Shown: positions 42,731-53,300 of the stretch, piece after piece
How positions within the stretch are numbered: the first letter of the stretch is position 1
Layout of the letters: every line of letters starts with the position of its first letter
Assembly (NCBI RefSeq): GCF_000252165.1
Contig: NZ_BAET01000028.1
Coordinates: forward strand, 92,493 to 156,492
DNA: 64,000 nt
Direction: 5' to 3'
Source: Glaciecola punicea ACAM 611
GTDB taxonomy: Bacteria; Pseudomonadota; Gammaproteobacteria; Enterobacterales; Alteromonadaceae
The notes under the pieces: generated by a model
The model's database searches: none
What the model saw: only the letters and a program-made list of their open reading frames with translations
What the model was told of the DNA's origin: nothing
Made by a program: the position numbers and the translations under genes

Positions 42731-43651
42731 TCAAACATTAATACGATCATACGCAATCCGCGCTTTTATATAACTCGACAAGGTTTGGCTAACTTGCGGG
42801 TGCTGGGTGTCTTGGTTGATTAAGCAAATGTTTATGCGGCCTAAACTAGGCAGGCGTTTATCGCGAATAATTTCAAGTTCATCAGGTACAATTGAGCGGG
42901 CTAGGGCGGTAATGCCTAGGCCTTGTTTAATGGCAGCCATAAGGCCGTAAAAGTCGGGGTTGGTGTAGGTGATTTTCCAAGGCTGCGTTTGCTGCTTTAA
43001 CTCTGCTATTACGCGGCTTCTATATACGCAGCCGTCGGGGGCTAGTACCAGTGATAAGGAATCGTTTGGTAAGCTTCGGTTAGGGTCGCCTACCCACACT
43101 AGATCGTCTTCGCGAACAATTTCAATATTGTTGTTTTCGTTGGGCATTTCGGTACTATTGTTTGAGGAATTTCCGCTGCGCCTGAGAGACGGATCATCTG
43201 GCTGCATAAGGGCTAAAATAAGATCAAACTGCGCTGACTGGTTGGCGCTTAACAAGGTTTTACTTAACGCAGAGGTTACATCTAGGGATACATCGGGATA
43301 GCGCTGAGAAAACTCACCCACAATACTGGGCAATAAAGCTGAGGCAAATTCACTTGGAATACCCAAACGCATTCGCCCGCGCAGTGTTTCACGGCTAAGC
43401 TCACGAAACACATCGTCGTTAATGGCAAGAAGCTGCTTTGCTTTGCTATATAACCATTTACCATCTTTGTTTAGTTGATAGCTTTGACCTACCTTGGTAA
43501 AGAGCTTGCGGTTTATTTGTTCTTCTAGCTTTTTGATTTGTAAGCTAATAGCAGGTTGCGAGCGTCCAAGGAGTTCGCCTGCCTTATAGAAGCTGCCAAC
43601 TTCAACAATGGTGACCAAGGTGCGTAGTACGGTTAATGAAAGTTGTTTCAT
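42731..43651 (-). CDS. LysR family transcriptional regulator
   Basis: The 306-residue protein has an N-terminal winged HTH (about residues 1-60: LRTLVTIVEVGSFYKAGELLGRSQPAISLQIKKLEE) and a periplasmic-binding-like effector domain. An Asn/Ser-rich insertion near residues 160-180 is unusual. I chose ATG 43651 (MKQLSLTVLR); the frame is open to 43723. The gene is divergent from gcvT, so it may regulate the glycine cleavage operon, but its sequence is not the classic GcvA. The 3' end contains the right copy of the 39/40-nt direct repeat, so the insert at 40.2-42.8 kb lies against its end. Confidence 0.88.
   Translation of the reverse strand: MKQLSLTVLRTLVTIVEVGSFYKAGELLGRSQPAISLQIKKLEEQINRKLFTKVGQSYQLNKDGKWLYSKAKQLLAINDDVFRELSRETLRGRMRLGIPSEFASALLPSIVGEFSQRYPDVSLDVTSALSKTLLSANQSAQFDLILALMQPDDPSLRRSGNSSNNSTEMPNENNNIEIVREDDLVWVGDPNRSLPNDSLSLVLAPDGCVYRSRVIAELKQQTQPWKITYTNPDFYGLMAAIKQGLGITALARSIVPDELEIIRDKRLPSLGRINICLINQDTQHPQVSQTLSSYIKARIAYDRINV
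42754..42793. repeat. Right copy of the 39/40-nt direct repeat, within the LysR 3' end
   Basis: The sequence encodes part of the C-terminal LSSYIKARIA region of the LysR protein. It is the presumed original of the remnant at 40228-40266, with 37 of 40 positions shared. Confidence 0.75.
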
Positions 43652-43737
43652 GAATAGACCTGCGTTTTCCCCGCTTTTGTGCATAATGAAAGCTGCGCCA
43701 TCTCGACAGCAGCCAGTAAACACGCCACTACATAGGT

Positions 43738-43752
43738 ATTAGTTAAGCTAAT
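43738..43752. promoter_or_regulatory. LysR-type box in the LysR-gcvT divergent region
   Basis: ATTAGTTAAGCTAAT is a 5-bp dyad (ATTAG/CTAAT) that fits the LysR-type T-N11-A pattern. It lies about 53 bp before the -35 of the gcvT promoter and 87 bp from the LysR start, as expected for a regulator controlling both genes. Confidence 0.5.
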
Positions 43753-43804
43753 CCCTAAAGGTTAATATATAAGAAATGCTAATGTAAGTATTAAATTTTT
43801 TAAT

Positions 43805-43833
43805 TTGTTACCTTTTGCCAAGATACTTATACT
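43805..43833 (+). promoter_or_regulatory. Sigma-70 promoter of gcvTHP
   Basis: TTGTTA (43805-43810) and TATACT (43828-43833) are separated by exactly 17 bp, a near-consensus sigma-70 promoter. Transcription would start near 43840, about 25 nt before the gcvT ATG. That leaves no room for a glycine riboswitch. Confidence 0.7.
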
Positions 43834-43864
43834 ATTAACATACAAATAACATGGATGACGTAAT

Positions 43865-44953
43865 ATGAATACCACTGTACTGCATAGCGCACACATTGCG
43901 GCTGGCGCAAAAATGGTCGACTTTTTTGGTTGGGATATGCCAATAAACTACGGCTCACAAATTGAAGAGCACCATGGCGTGCGCAAAGACGCCGGTATGT
44001 TTGACGTGTCGCACATGACCATAGTAGATGTAACAGGCCCACAGGCAAAAGATTATTTACGCTATTTGCTGGCGAACGACGTTGCCAAACTTACCGAAAA
44101 AGGCAAAGCCCTTTACAGTGGTATGATCAACGAAAGCGGCGGCGTAGTAGACGATCTCATTGTGTATTATTTTGATGAAACCAACTATCGTCTAGTGGTA
44201 AATTCAGCCACCAAAGAAAAAGACATAAACTGGTTAAACAAAGTAGCCGCTCCTTTCGACGTAAACGTAAAAGAACAAACCGCATTTGCAATGATAGCTG
44301 TACAGGGCCCACATGCGAAAGAAAAATCAGCGACCTTATTCACCGAAGCGCAAAAAGAAGCGGTAGCCGGCATGAAGCCGTTCTTTGGTGTGCAGGCTGA
44401 AGACTTATTCATTGCCACCACAGGCTACACGGGTGAAACCGGCTATGAAATAATGGTGCCAAAAGCACGCGCAATAGAGTTTTGGAATGGTTTATTAGCC
44501 GCAGGCGTTGTACCTTGTGGACTGGGCGCGCGCGACACTTTGCGTTTAGAAGCCGGCATGAACTTATACGGCCAAGACATGGATGAAACCGTGTCCCCCT
44601 TGGCTGCCAATATGGGCTGGACCATTTCATGGGAACCCAAAGAACGCGACTTTATGGGCCGTTTGGCGCTAGAAAATCAAAAAGCCGAAGGCACCCAAAA
44701 AGCCGTTGGTTTAGTATTTAGAGACAAAGGTGTACTGCGCGCTGGCCTAACCGTAAAAACAGCCGACGGTGAAGGCAAAATAACCTCGGGCACATTTTCA
44801 CCTACCTTAGGCCACAGCATTGCATTGGCCAGAATTCCTACAGGCGACGGCGCGGCCGTTGGCAGTATAGTGCAAGTTGAAATGCGTAAAAAATGGGTAG
44901 ATGTAGAAATAGTCAAACCCAGTTTTGTGCGCAATGGAAAAAGCGTACTGTAA
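43865..44953 (+). CDS. gcvT: Aminomethyltransferase, glycine cleavage T-protein
   Basis: GcvT takes the aminomethyl group from the lipoyl arm of H-protein, releases ammonia and forms 5,10-methylene-THF. The 362 residues carry the family motifs: [11 protein letters not shown] near residue 20, [18 protein letters not shown] (with the conserved catalytic Asp), [10 protein letters not shown] and [22 protein letters not shown]. The start ATG 43865 ([17 protein letters not shown]) fits the family; the ATG 15 nt upstream is in the same frame but not needed. First gene of gcvT-gcvH-gcvP. Confidence 0.95.
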   Translation: MNTTVLHSAHIAAGAKMVDFFGWDMPINYGSQIEEHHGVRKDAGMFDVSHMTIVDVTGPQAKDYLRYLLANDVAKLTEKGKALYSGMINESGGVVDDLIVYYFDETNYRLVVNSATKEKDINWLNKVAAPFDVNVKEQTAFAMIAVQGPHAKEKSATLFTEAQKEAVAGMKPFFGVQAEDLFIATTGYTGETGYEIMVPKARAIEFWNGLLAAGVVPCGLGARDTLRLEAGMNLYGQDMDETVSPLAANMGWTISWEPKERDFMGRLALENQKAEGTQKAVGLVFRDKGVLRAGLTVKTADGEGKITSGTFSPTLGHSIALARIPTGDGAAVGSIVQVEMRKKWVDVEIVKPSFVRNGKSVL

Positions 44954-45033
44954 AATTCCGTATTAATTATTAACTATTGATAAGTTAATATTACAAACAT
45001 AGTCAACAATAACCACAACTTTTAGGAAAGATT

Positions 45034-45423
45034 ATGAGCAATGTACCAAACAATTTACGTTATGCAAGCACCCATGAATGGGTCCGTACCGACGGCAATG
45101 GCGTATTCACTGTAGGCATTACTGAACACGCACAAGACCTGCTTGGCGACATGGTATTTTTAGATTTACCCGACGTAGGCGACGGTGTTACTACTGGCGA
45201 AGACTGTGCGGTTGCAGAGTCGGTTAAAGCCGCATCTGATGTTTATGCCCCGCTTACTGGCGAAATTATAGAAGTAAATGAAGAACTAGAGAACTCGCCT
45301 GAACTGGTCAACTCAGACCCTTTTGGCGAAGGCTGGTTATTTAAGATGAAAGCGGAAGATCCAGAAGAAGTTGAAGGCTTGCTTGATGCCGAAGCTTACG
45401 CTGGCATTATTGAAGACGAGTAA
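45034..45423 (+). CDS. gcvH: Glycine cleavage system H protein
   Basis: The 129-residue lipoyl carrier shuttles the aminomethyl intermediate between P, T and L proteins. It begins with the typical [10 protein letters not shown] segment, and the lipoylated Lys is in [15 protein letters not shown] (about residue 65). GEGWLFKMK closes the lipoyl fold. AGGAAAG lies just upstream of ATG 45034. Lpd, encoded at 18.9-20.4 kb, is the likely L protein. Confidence 0.96.
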   Translation: MSNVPNNLRYASTHEWVRTDGNGVFTVGITEHAQDLLGDMVFLDLPDVGDGVTTGEDCAVAESVKAASDVYAPLTGEIIEVNEELENSPELVNSDPFGEGWLFKMKAEDPEEVEGLLDAEAYAGIIEDE

Positions 45424-45562
45424 ATAATACCTGAATAAGGTATGTCTAAAAGGCTAATAAAAGCCTCATTAGGCCTTATTCGACACTAACGATAGTAGAT
45501 TCTGCTGCCTACTGATATGCGAGCAGCCGAATTTGTTTTCTTTAAAAAAAGGTTAATGATAT

Positions 45563-48493
45563 ATGAATATTGGTACTAAAGTAGTCGCGCCGGCCACCCT
45601 GTCGGAACTTGAAAATCAAAATGAATTTGTGCGCCGTCACATAGGCCCCGGCCAGCAAGAAATTGACGACATGCTAGACGCAGTAGGTGCCGATTCACTA
45701 GACGATTTAATGCAGCAAACCGTGCCAGCGGGTATTCGCTCAAAAGCCCTAAATGTGGGTGAAGCACAGCGAGAAGATGTTGCCCTAGCTGAACTTAAAA
45801 CCATTGCCAAACAAAACAAAATTTTTCGCAGCTACATTGGTATGGGTTATTCAAACACTTTTACGCCCAACGTAATATTACGCAACGTGCTAGAAAATCC
45901 AGGTTGGTATACCGCATACACTCCTTATCAGCCAGAAATTGCACAAGGCCGTTTGCAGGCTATCTTAAATTTTCAGCAAACGACGATAGATTTAACCGGC
46001 TTGCCCTTAGCGTCGGCCTCGTTACTTGACGAAGCAACTGCGGCAGCCGAAGCAATGGCACTTGCCAAACGCGTGTCGAAGAACAAAGGCGCAAACGCGT
46101 TTTTTATTGCCAACGACGTGCATCCACAGACTAAAGACGTGCTTAAAACCCGCGCCGATATGTTTGGTTTTGAACTGATATATGGCGATGTTAGCGAAGC
46201 CACCCAAGCAAACGTGTTTGGCGCATTGCTACAATACCCCACCAGCACTGGCGAACTAGTCGATATTCGTGAAGTGATAGCGGGCGTCCAGGCTAATAAA
46301 GGTATTGTGGCAGTAGCAACCGACCTGCTGTCGTTAACTTTAATTACACCCCCGGGTGAGCTAGGCGCCGATGTAGCGTTAGGCAGCGCCCAACGCTTTG
46401 GTGTGCCAATGGGCTATGGTGGTCCACACGCCGCATTTTTCGCCACGCGCGATGCATATAAGCGTTCATTGCCAGGCCGTATTATTGGCGTGTCGAAAGA
46501 TTCGCGCGGTAAAGTAGCCTTGCGTATGGCCTTGCAAACACGTGAGCAGCATATTCGCCGTGAAAAAGCTAATTCAAATATTTGTACTGCACAGGTGTTA
46601 TTGGCCAATATGGCAAGCTTTTACGCTGTGTATCATGGCCCTGAAGGCTTAAAGTCCATTGCTGGTCGTATTCACCGTTTAGCTGATATTTTAGCCGCAG
46701 GTTTAACGCAAAAAGGCCTTAAGCTTGCACACACAACTTACTTTGACACCTTGTGTGTAAACGTTTCAAACAAAGACGCGGTAGTTGCGGCTGCACTTAA
46801 AAAAGAAATGAACCTGCGCACTGATTTAGCGGGTCAAGTAGGCATTTCAGTTGATGAAACCACCACGCGTAAAGACATAGCCGATTTGTTTGACGTGCTC
46901 TTAGGTGAAGGCCATGGCTTGAACGTTGCACAACTAGATGCACACATTATAGCCAACGGCAGCGAGTCCATTCCTGCAACATTAGCGCGTACCACCGACT
47001 TTATGACGCACCCTGTATTTAACCGCTATCATTCTGAAACCGAAATGCTGCGTTATATAAAAAGTTTAGAGAATAAAGATTTAGCTCTTAATCACTCTAT
47101 GATTTCACTAGGCTCATGCACAATGAAGCTAAACGCAACCGCAGAGATGATACCAGTAACGTGGCCAGAATTTGGTCAAATACATCCTTTTGCGCCCCTT
47201 GATCAAGCCAAAGGCTACACCCAAATGCTTGACCAATTAAGCGAGTGGTTAATTGACATTACTGGCTACGATGCACTTTCTATGCAGCCAAACTCTGGCG
47301 CACAAGGTGAATATGCAGGCTTGTTAGCGATTCAGCGCTACCATGCTAGCCGTGGCGAAAGTCATAGAAATATTTGTTTAATCCCGCAGTCGGCACACGG
47401 CACTAATCCAGCGTCTGCTCAAATGGTTAGCTTGAAAGTGGTAGTGGTAAACTGCGATTCAAAAGGCAACGTTGATTTAGCTGATTTGCGCGCAAAAGCC
47501 GAAGAAGTGAAAGATAACTTGGCTTGTGCCATGATTACTTACCCCTCTACACACGGTGTGTATGAAGAAGCCGTGCGCGAAATATGCGACATAGTGCACG
47601 AAAACGGCGGCCAGGTTTATATGGACGGCGCTAATATGAATGCACAAGTGGGCATTACCTCACCGGGCCTTATTGGCAGCGATGTGTCGCACTTAAACTT
47701 ACACAAAACTTTCTGCATTCCGCACGGCGGCGGTGGCCCAGGAATGGGTCCAATAGGCGTGAAATCACACCTTGCCCCATTCTTGCCAAGCCATAGCTTG
47801 TTCACCTTAAAAGCTGCCGGTACGAATGACGACTTAGGCACGAACAGCGCTGTTTCAGCCGCGCCGTGGGGCAGTGCCTCTATACTGCCTATTAGCTACA
47901 TGTACATAAAAATGATGGGCAGCGACGGCCTTAAAAAAGCAACCGAAGTGGCTATTCTAAGTGCCAACTACATTGCTAAGAAGCTAGAAGGGCACTATCC
48001 AATATTGTATACCGGCCGAAATGACCGCATAGCGCACGAGTGTATTATTGACCTGCGCCCGTTAAAAGAAGCCAGTGGTGTGACTGAAGTTGATATTGCC
48101 AAGCGCTTAAATGACTACGGTTTTCATGCGCCTACTATGAGCTTCCCAGTGGCGGGTACGCTTATGATAGAGCCGACCGAGTCGGAAGCGAAAGCCGAGC
48201 TAGACAGATTTATAGAGGCGATGGTGTGTATTCGTCAAGAAATAGCGAAAGTGGAAAGTGGCGAGTGGGATGCTATTGACAATCCACTGCATAACGCGCC
48301 GCATACGCTTGCTGATATGATTGATGAGAAGTGGGATAGAAGCTATTCTCGCCAAGTCGGTGCGTATCCTGTGCCTGCGGTGGCAGCTGATAAGTTTTGG
48401 CCTACTGTGAATAGGATTGATGATGTGTTTGGTGATAGGAACTTGATTTGTAGTTGTCCGGATTTGGATAGTTATAGGGAGTTTGCTGAGTAA
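45563..48493 (+). CDS. gcvP: Glycine dehydrogenase (decarboxylating), P-protein
   Basis: GcvP decarboxylates glycine with PLP and loads the aminomethyl group onto lipoyl-GcvH. The 976 residues contain both halves of the single-chain P-protein. The N-terminal half has [22 protein letters not shown] and [12 protein letters not shown]. The C-terminal half has [11 protein letters not shown] and [16 protein letters not shown], where the Lys binds PLP. AAAAGG is 8-12 nt before ATG 45563. It ends with [14 protein letters not shown] and is followed by a strong terminator at 48557. It is the last gene before the BREX region. Confidence 0.97.
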   Translation: MNIGTKVVAPATLSELENQNEFVRRHIGPGQQEIDDMLDAVGADSLDDLMQQTVPAGIRSKALNVGEAQREDVALAELKTIAKQNKIFRSYIGMGYSNTFTPNVILRNVLENPGWYTAYTPYQPEIAQGRLQAILNFQQTTIDLTGLPLASASLLDEATAAAEAMALAKRVSKNKGANAFFIANDVHPQTKDVLKTRADMFGFELIYGDVSEATQANVFGALLQYPTSTGELVDIREVIAGVQANKGIVAVATDLLSLTLITPPGELGADVALGSAQRFGVPMGYGGPHAAFFATRDAYKRSLPGRIIGVSKDSRGKVALRMALQTREQHIRREKANSNICTAQVLLANMASFYAVYHGPEGLKSIAGRIHRLADILAAGLTQKGLKLAHTTYFDTLCVNVSNKDAVVAAALKKEMNLRTDLAGQVGISVDETTTRKDIADLFDVLLGEGHGLNVAQLDAHIIANGSESIPATLARTTDFMTHPVFNRYHSETEMLRYIKSLENKDLALNHSMISLGSCTMKLNATAEMIPVTWPEFGQIHPFAPLDQAKGYTQMLDQLSEWLIDITGYDALSMQPNSGAQGEYAGLLAIQRYHASRGESHRNICLIPQSAHGTNPASAQMVSLKVVVVNCDSKGNVDLADLRAKAEEVKDNLACAMITYPSTHGVYEEAVREICDIVHENGGQVYMDGANMNAQVGITSPGLIGSDVSHLNLHKTFCIPHGGGGPGMGPIGVKSHLAPFLPSHSLFTLKAAGTNDDLGTNSAVSAAPWGSASILPISYMYIKMMGSDGLKKATEVAILSANYIAKKLEGHYPILYTGRNDRIAHECIIDLRPLKEASGVTEVDIAKRLNDYGFHAPTMSFPVAGTLMIEPTESEAKAELDRFIEAMVCIRQEIAKVESGEWDAIDNPLHNAPHTLADMIDEKWDRSYSRQVGAYPVPAVAADKFWPTVNRIDDVFGDRNLICSCPDLDSYREFAE

Positions 48494-48510
48494 TTGTCAG
48501 TTTCGAATGA

Positions 48511-48558
48511 AGTTTGTGAACGTTAAATAAAGTTTGTGAATTAAATGAAGTTTGTGAA
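48511..48558 (+). repeat. Three copies of AGTTTGTGAA after gcvP
   Basis: AGTTTGTGAA occurs at 48511-48520, 48531-48540 and 48549-48558, at 20- and 18-bp spacing, directly between the gcvP stop and its terminator. Function unknown. Confidence 0.8.
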
Positions 48559-48580
48559 AAGGGCCGGAAGGCCCTTTTTT
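48557..48580 (+). terminator. Rho-independent terminator after gcvP
   Basis: AAAAGGGCC pairs with GGCCCTTTT around a GGAA loop, followed by further T. It ends the gcvTHP transcript and marks the left limit of the AT-rich BREX region. Confidence 0.93.
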
Positions 48581-48892
48581 ATTGGTATCTCGGAGCTTCT
48601 AATATGAGCGATCAAGTGTATTTCGTTTCAAACTGAAATATGACATTACTTTCTCTATAAATTGATAGTTCCTCACAACGAGTTTATTTATTGGTGACTG
48701 CCCTTCTAATATTTGTTAAAAGCTCTAAGGCGATAAAGAATAATGAGCCAAGACAAGTAGTGTTACATTTTGCGGCTAGGATCCTATTCTAATCTGCTTT
48801 AATCGGTCTTAATCCTACTAGAAAGTATACATAAGTATTGCTATATGTCATATTACTTGCAGCAATAAAACTACGTTAAATATGGCATTTAA
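48581..48892 (+). promoter_or_regulatory. BREX upstream region, 312 bp
   Basis: The gap holds no gene. ATATGACATTACTT (48638-48651) and ATATGTCATATTACTT (48843-48858) are similar sequences, the second containing the dyad ATATGTCATAT; they could be operator copies for the adjacent HTH protein. A promoter must lie here, but I could not fix its elements. Confidence 0.35.
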
Positions 48893-49042
48893 ATGAGCGA
48901 AAGATGGCTTTCCGTTGAAGAAATAGCAATTCATCTCGGTGTGAGTAAAGACACTATCTATGCGTGGAGAGAGAAAAAAGGGCTGCCTGCTCATAGGATC
49001 GGTCGACTTTGGAAATTCAAAGCAAAAGAAGTAGATGATTGA
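48893..49042 (+). CDS. 49-residue helix-turn-helix (excisionase/MerR-like) protein at the head of the BREX operon
   Basis: The reading frame runs from ATG 48893 to TGA 49040-49042. The protein is a single winged-HTH domain: WLSVEEIAIHLGVSKDTIYAWREKKG followed by a wing with LPAHRIGRLWKFKAKEVD. This is the HTH_17/excisionase type of DNA-binding domain. It lies 44 bp before brxA on the same strand and is the first gene of the operon. It is likely a transcriptional regulator or a DNA-architecture factor. BREX regulators described elsewhere (BrxR) are larger WYL-domain proteins, so this is a different type. No strong ribosome site is visible. Confidence 0.8.
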   Translation: MSERWLSVEEIAIHLGVSKDTIYAWREKKGLPAHRIGRLWKFKAKEVDD

Positions 49043-49086
49043 GTGATAAATGGAAGTGCTTCCGATTCATCGCAAGGGGGTAGCAT

Positions 49087-49677
49087 ATGAGTGATATCAA
49101 ACAAAAACTGTCTCTTACACTAAGGCCAGCGATGATTCATGAAAACCTAATTATTGCGGAAGAATACAATAAATTTAAAGATTGGACCTTGGTTCGTGAT
49201 GAAGTTTTAGGTAACAATCTTTTACAAGCCAGAACAGAAAGTACCTTAAAAACGTTTTACGGTGAAGTATCTAAACGACTCAAAAATTTGACTGATGATG
49301 AATTAGCTTTAATGACTGAATCTGACGCAGATGTTAAGCATTTGGTCTGGCTAGCAATTTGTCGTCAATATTTATTTACTTATCAATTTGCTGTTGAGAT
49401 TTTATCTGAATACTTTGATAAAAGTCGATTTCAGCTCTACTCAGAAGATTACGATGCTTTTTTGAATGCGAAAGCTGAGTGGCACAAAAATTTAGATAGT
49501 ATCACTACAAACTCTAGATATAAGTCACAACAAACCATGTTTAAAACGCTGGTCGAGTGCGGTTTAATAACTAAAAGTAAAGAGATATTACATCAGCACC
49601 TTTCTCCAAAACTTCAAGGGCTTATTATGCAGACCAATGCTGATGATTTGAGAATATTTCCGAGGGTTTTTAGTTAA
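49087..49677 (+). CDS. brxA: BREX protein BrxA (DUF1819)
   Basis: The 196-residue DUF1819 protein is all-helical and predicted to be a small DNA-binding component; E. coli BrxA has a NusB-like fold. N-terminal LTLRPAMIHENLIIAEEY and the VWLAICRQYLFTYQFAVEIL segment match the family. AAGGGGG lies 6 nt before ATG 49087. It is followed at once by brxB. Assignment rests on size, composition and the conserved order brxA-brxB-brxC. Confidence 0.93.
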   Translation: MSDIKQKLSLTLRPAMIHENLIIAEEYNKFKDWTLVRDEVLGNNLLQARTESTLKTFYGEVSKRLKNLTDDELALMTESDADVKHLVWLAICRQYLFTYQFAVEILSEYFDKSRFQLYSEDYDAFLNAKAEWHKNLDSITTNSRYKSQQTMFKTLVECGLITKSKEILHQHLSPKLQGLIMQTNADDLRIFPRVFS

Positions 49678-49678
49678 C

Positions 49679-50302
49679 ATGGCTGGAAAGTTTAATAGTG
49701 TTTTAACTAAAGCTAATCTTCGCGATGCATATGCACATTTGACGGACGTGCTTGCAAGTGATCCTTTCCGTAAAATGGAAGGGTTGAACGGTGATATTCC
49801 TTTCCACATCTGCCCATTTGAGCCATCACTCCAAAATGACGTTAATTTACTCGTTAAGCAGATAAAAAATTATCTGATTGATGCACAAGTTAGCGTATTA
49901 GAAATTAATTTATACGACTTAGTAATAGAATTATGTAAAGAAGAAGATGATTGGGATTGGCTGTTAGAAAACGAAGCCACAATGAGTAAACAAGAGTTTA
50001 AAGAAGAAATTCAAGGAATTATTGATACTAAAGCTATCCTGATTCCGGCCATTGTTAATAAAATGTCAGAAAACAAATTCGATATTTTAATAATAACCGG
50101 GGTTGGTGAAGTTTATCCATATATTAGATCAAGTAACCTTCTTGAAAACCTTCAAATCAAAGCCAAAGAAAAACCTACATTAATGTTTTACCCCGGACAA
50201 TATAAGCACTCAGCTGAAAAAGGGACTTCTCTCGTTTTATTTGGGACTTTAGAAGATGATAAATATTACCGAGCGTTCAACATTTTAGATCGAGCTATAT
50301 AA
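49679..50302 (+). CDS. brxB: BREX protein BrxB (DUF1788)
   Basis: The 207-residue DUF1788 protein begins with DVLASDPFRKMEGLNGDIPFHICPF-type sequence and ends in LMFYPGQYKHSAEKGTSLVLFG. BrxB is a core type 1 BREX component of unknown biochemical role, found with the large complex. Its ATG is one base after the brxA stop. The brxC gene follows after 17 bp. Confidence 0.93.
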   Translation: MAGKFNSVLTKANLRDAYAHLTDVLASDPFRKMEGLNGDIPFHICPFEPSLQNDVNLLVKQIKNYLIDAQVSVLEINLYDLVIELCKEEDDWDWLLENEATMSKQEFKEEIQGIIDTKAILIPAIVNKMSENKFDILIITGVGEVYPYIRSSNLLENLQIKAKEKPTLMFYPGQYKHSAEKGTSLVLFGTLEDDKYYRAFNILDRAI

Positions 50303-50319
50303 GGATTAAGCTGCATATT

Positions 50320-53300
50320 ATGAAGTTATCTCAATTATTTGCCAAAAAAGTAGACAGACCCATTGAAGGTGTTATCAAAGCTGATGACGATGTTGCTTTA
50401 TATCTCGAACTAGACGAGTACGTTATTACTAATGAGGTGGCTAAGAGGCTCGATATATTCTTAGATGCTTACCTAAATTATTGTGGTGCAAACGGTGTCT
50501 GGGTATCAGGGTTTTTCGGGTCAGGTAAATCTCACTTATTAAAAATGCTAGCATTACTCTTAGAGAATGCGCCCATCGATGATGTTACACCATTAGATAT
50601 ATTCTTAGAAAAACGCCCACTGAATGAAGGTGGGATTTTTGCCAATGATCTTAAACGTGCTGTTGACATCCCATCAGAAAGCATTCTATTTAATATCGAT
50701 CAGAAAGCTGATGTTATTAGTAAAACTGAACTTGATGCATTAATAGCGGTATTTGTAAAAGTATTTGACGAGCACTGCGGATTTTACGGCAAGCAAGCTT
50801 ATATCGCTCAATTCGAGAGAGAACTGAAAGATGACGGGCTTTTAGAAAACTTTACCAAAATATTCGAGTCAGTCAGCGGCATGGAGTGGGAAAAAGGTCG
50901 TGCAAGAGCGAAGCGCATGGCAGATGCTGTTGATAGTGCTTATAACCAAGTTTCTGGTCAGTCGGTCATAGGAATTTTAGATAAGTATCGTGATGATTAC
51001 AGATTATCAATTGAAGATTTTGCCGAGCAGGTACAAAGCTATATTGAAAAGCAAGAAGACGGCTTTAGACTAAACTTCTTTGTGGACGAGGTTGGGCAAT
51101 ATATTGCTGGCAACACCAAACTTATGACTAACCTTCAAACAGTAGCTGAAAGTCTAGCGACAAAATCTAAAGGGCAAGCTTGGGTTATCGTTACTGCACA
51201 AGAAGATATGTCGAAAGTTATTGGTGAATCTGACCAGAATAGTGAAAGTGATTTTACCAAAATTCAAGCTCGTTTTAAAAATAGAATGAAGCTCACCAGT
51301 CAAGATGTCGCAGAAGTTATCCAACGTAGATTGCTCGAAAAGAAAGAAGAGTTCCTTCCGACGTTGTCTGACTTGTACCATGAGCAAGAGAATAATTTTA
51401 AAACATTATTTGATTTTGCAGATGGCTCCCAATCGTATAGAAACTTCAAAGACAAAGAGCATTTTTTACAAAGTTACCCTTTTATCCCATATCAATTTGG
51501 CTTGTTCCAGTCAGCTATTCAAAACTTGTCAACTCATAGCGCGTTTGAAGGTAAACATAGCTCTGTGGGTGAACGTTCAATGCTGGGTGTTTTTCAAGAG
51601 GTAGCGATTGCGATTAAAGACCATAATCTTGGTGACTTAGCTACATTTGACCTTATGTTTGAGGGTATTCGAACAGCGTTAAAAACTGCAAATCAACAGT
51701 CGATATTGAAGGCCGAGCTAAATCTAGATAATACATTTGCAGTTCGATTACTGAAGGTATTGTTCTTAGTTAAATATGTAAAAGAATTTAAGCCAACGAT
51801 AAGAAATTTATGTGTGTTGATGCATGATAGTTTTTCACGAGATATCTCCTCCCTTAAGCTTGAAGTAGAAGAAGCGTTGAACCTGCTTGAGAAGGAAACA
51901 TACATTCAGCGTAGTGGTGATCTATTCGAATACTTAACGGATGAAGAGCAAGATATTGAAAAAGAAATTAAAAATACTGAAGTCGACTCAGATGTTGTCG
52001 CTTCAGAATTAGAAAAGCTCATTTACGATGGAGTATTGAAAAATCGCAAAATTCGTTGGCAAGAAAATAATCAAGATTATCCATTTAGCCGTAAACTAGA
52101 TGACAAAATATCAGGCCGCGAAAATGAATTGGCTATTAACGTTATCACCTCTTTTCATGATCATCGTGATGCTTTTGAAAAACATAAATCCGATACTTTA
52201 TTTAATGATGAATTGAGAATTGTTTTACCTGAAAGCGCAAGGCTAGTAAGTGATTTAGTACTTTACAAGCAAACAGAGAAGTATGTTGCCCATGAAACAA
52301 AAGCCACGCAGCAAGATACTATAAAACGTATTTTGACTGAGAAAGGCATTCAAAACCATGAGCGATACAATCAACTAAAAACGTTAACATCTAAACTTGT
52401 TGGCTCCGCTAAATATTTTGTGGCAGGAGCAGAGATTGAGTTATCAGGTGATGATGGTCAAAACAAAATGGTTCGTGCGTTTGGTGAATTGATTAAGCAC
52501 ACATACCCCAACTTGAAAATGCTTCGGGATATCACCTATAGCGAGAATGATATTAATGACATTATTAAGAACGCTGGCCAAGGATTATTAGGTGACGATG
52601 CACAACTACCAGAAGCTCAGCAAGAGATGTTCTCGTTTATTCAAAGCAATAGCCGTGGTGGTATCCGAACAACCGTAAAATCGCTATTAACCAAATTTGA
52701 AAGCAAACCTAACGGTTGGTCTTTTGCAGCAATTTTATGCAACTTAGCGCATTTATGTGCCAGAGGTAAAATTGAGGTACGAGAGGCTACAAACTTATTG
52801 GATGATACCGACCTAGTTCGTGCATTAAGAAACATTGCCACACATGGTAATTTAATACTTGATCCTCAGGTGGAATTTACCCCCTCTCAAATTAGAGCTG
52901 TCAAAGACTTCTACAGTGACTACTTTGAAAAAATGCCACATGCTAATGAAGCAAAAGCTATTGCAAAAGAATTACAAGAATCATTTTTGGAACAAGCCAC
53001 ACTACTAGATAAATTGCTTGCTCAATCAGAGCAATACCCGTTCTTAAGAGCATTAGCTGACATTGTAACTAAGCTTGGCGAGTTTAAATCTAAGCCGTAT
53101 ACATGGTTTATGACCGAGTTAACCCAGCAAGAAGAAATTTGGTTTGATCACAAAGAAAAAACAATCGATCCCATTATAAAGTTTATGAAGGGAGCACAAA
53201 AATCAACTTTTGATAAAGCTAGGCGGGTAACAACCGAACAATTAGCAAATATTGAATATGTTACTAGCGATGAATACCAAAACATCAAAGATGCCTTGGT

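Noticed and set aside
43652-43864. Glycine riboswitch before gcvT
   Set aside because: The strong promoter at 43805-43833 leaves only about 25 nt of leader, and no tandem aptamer is visible.
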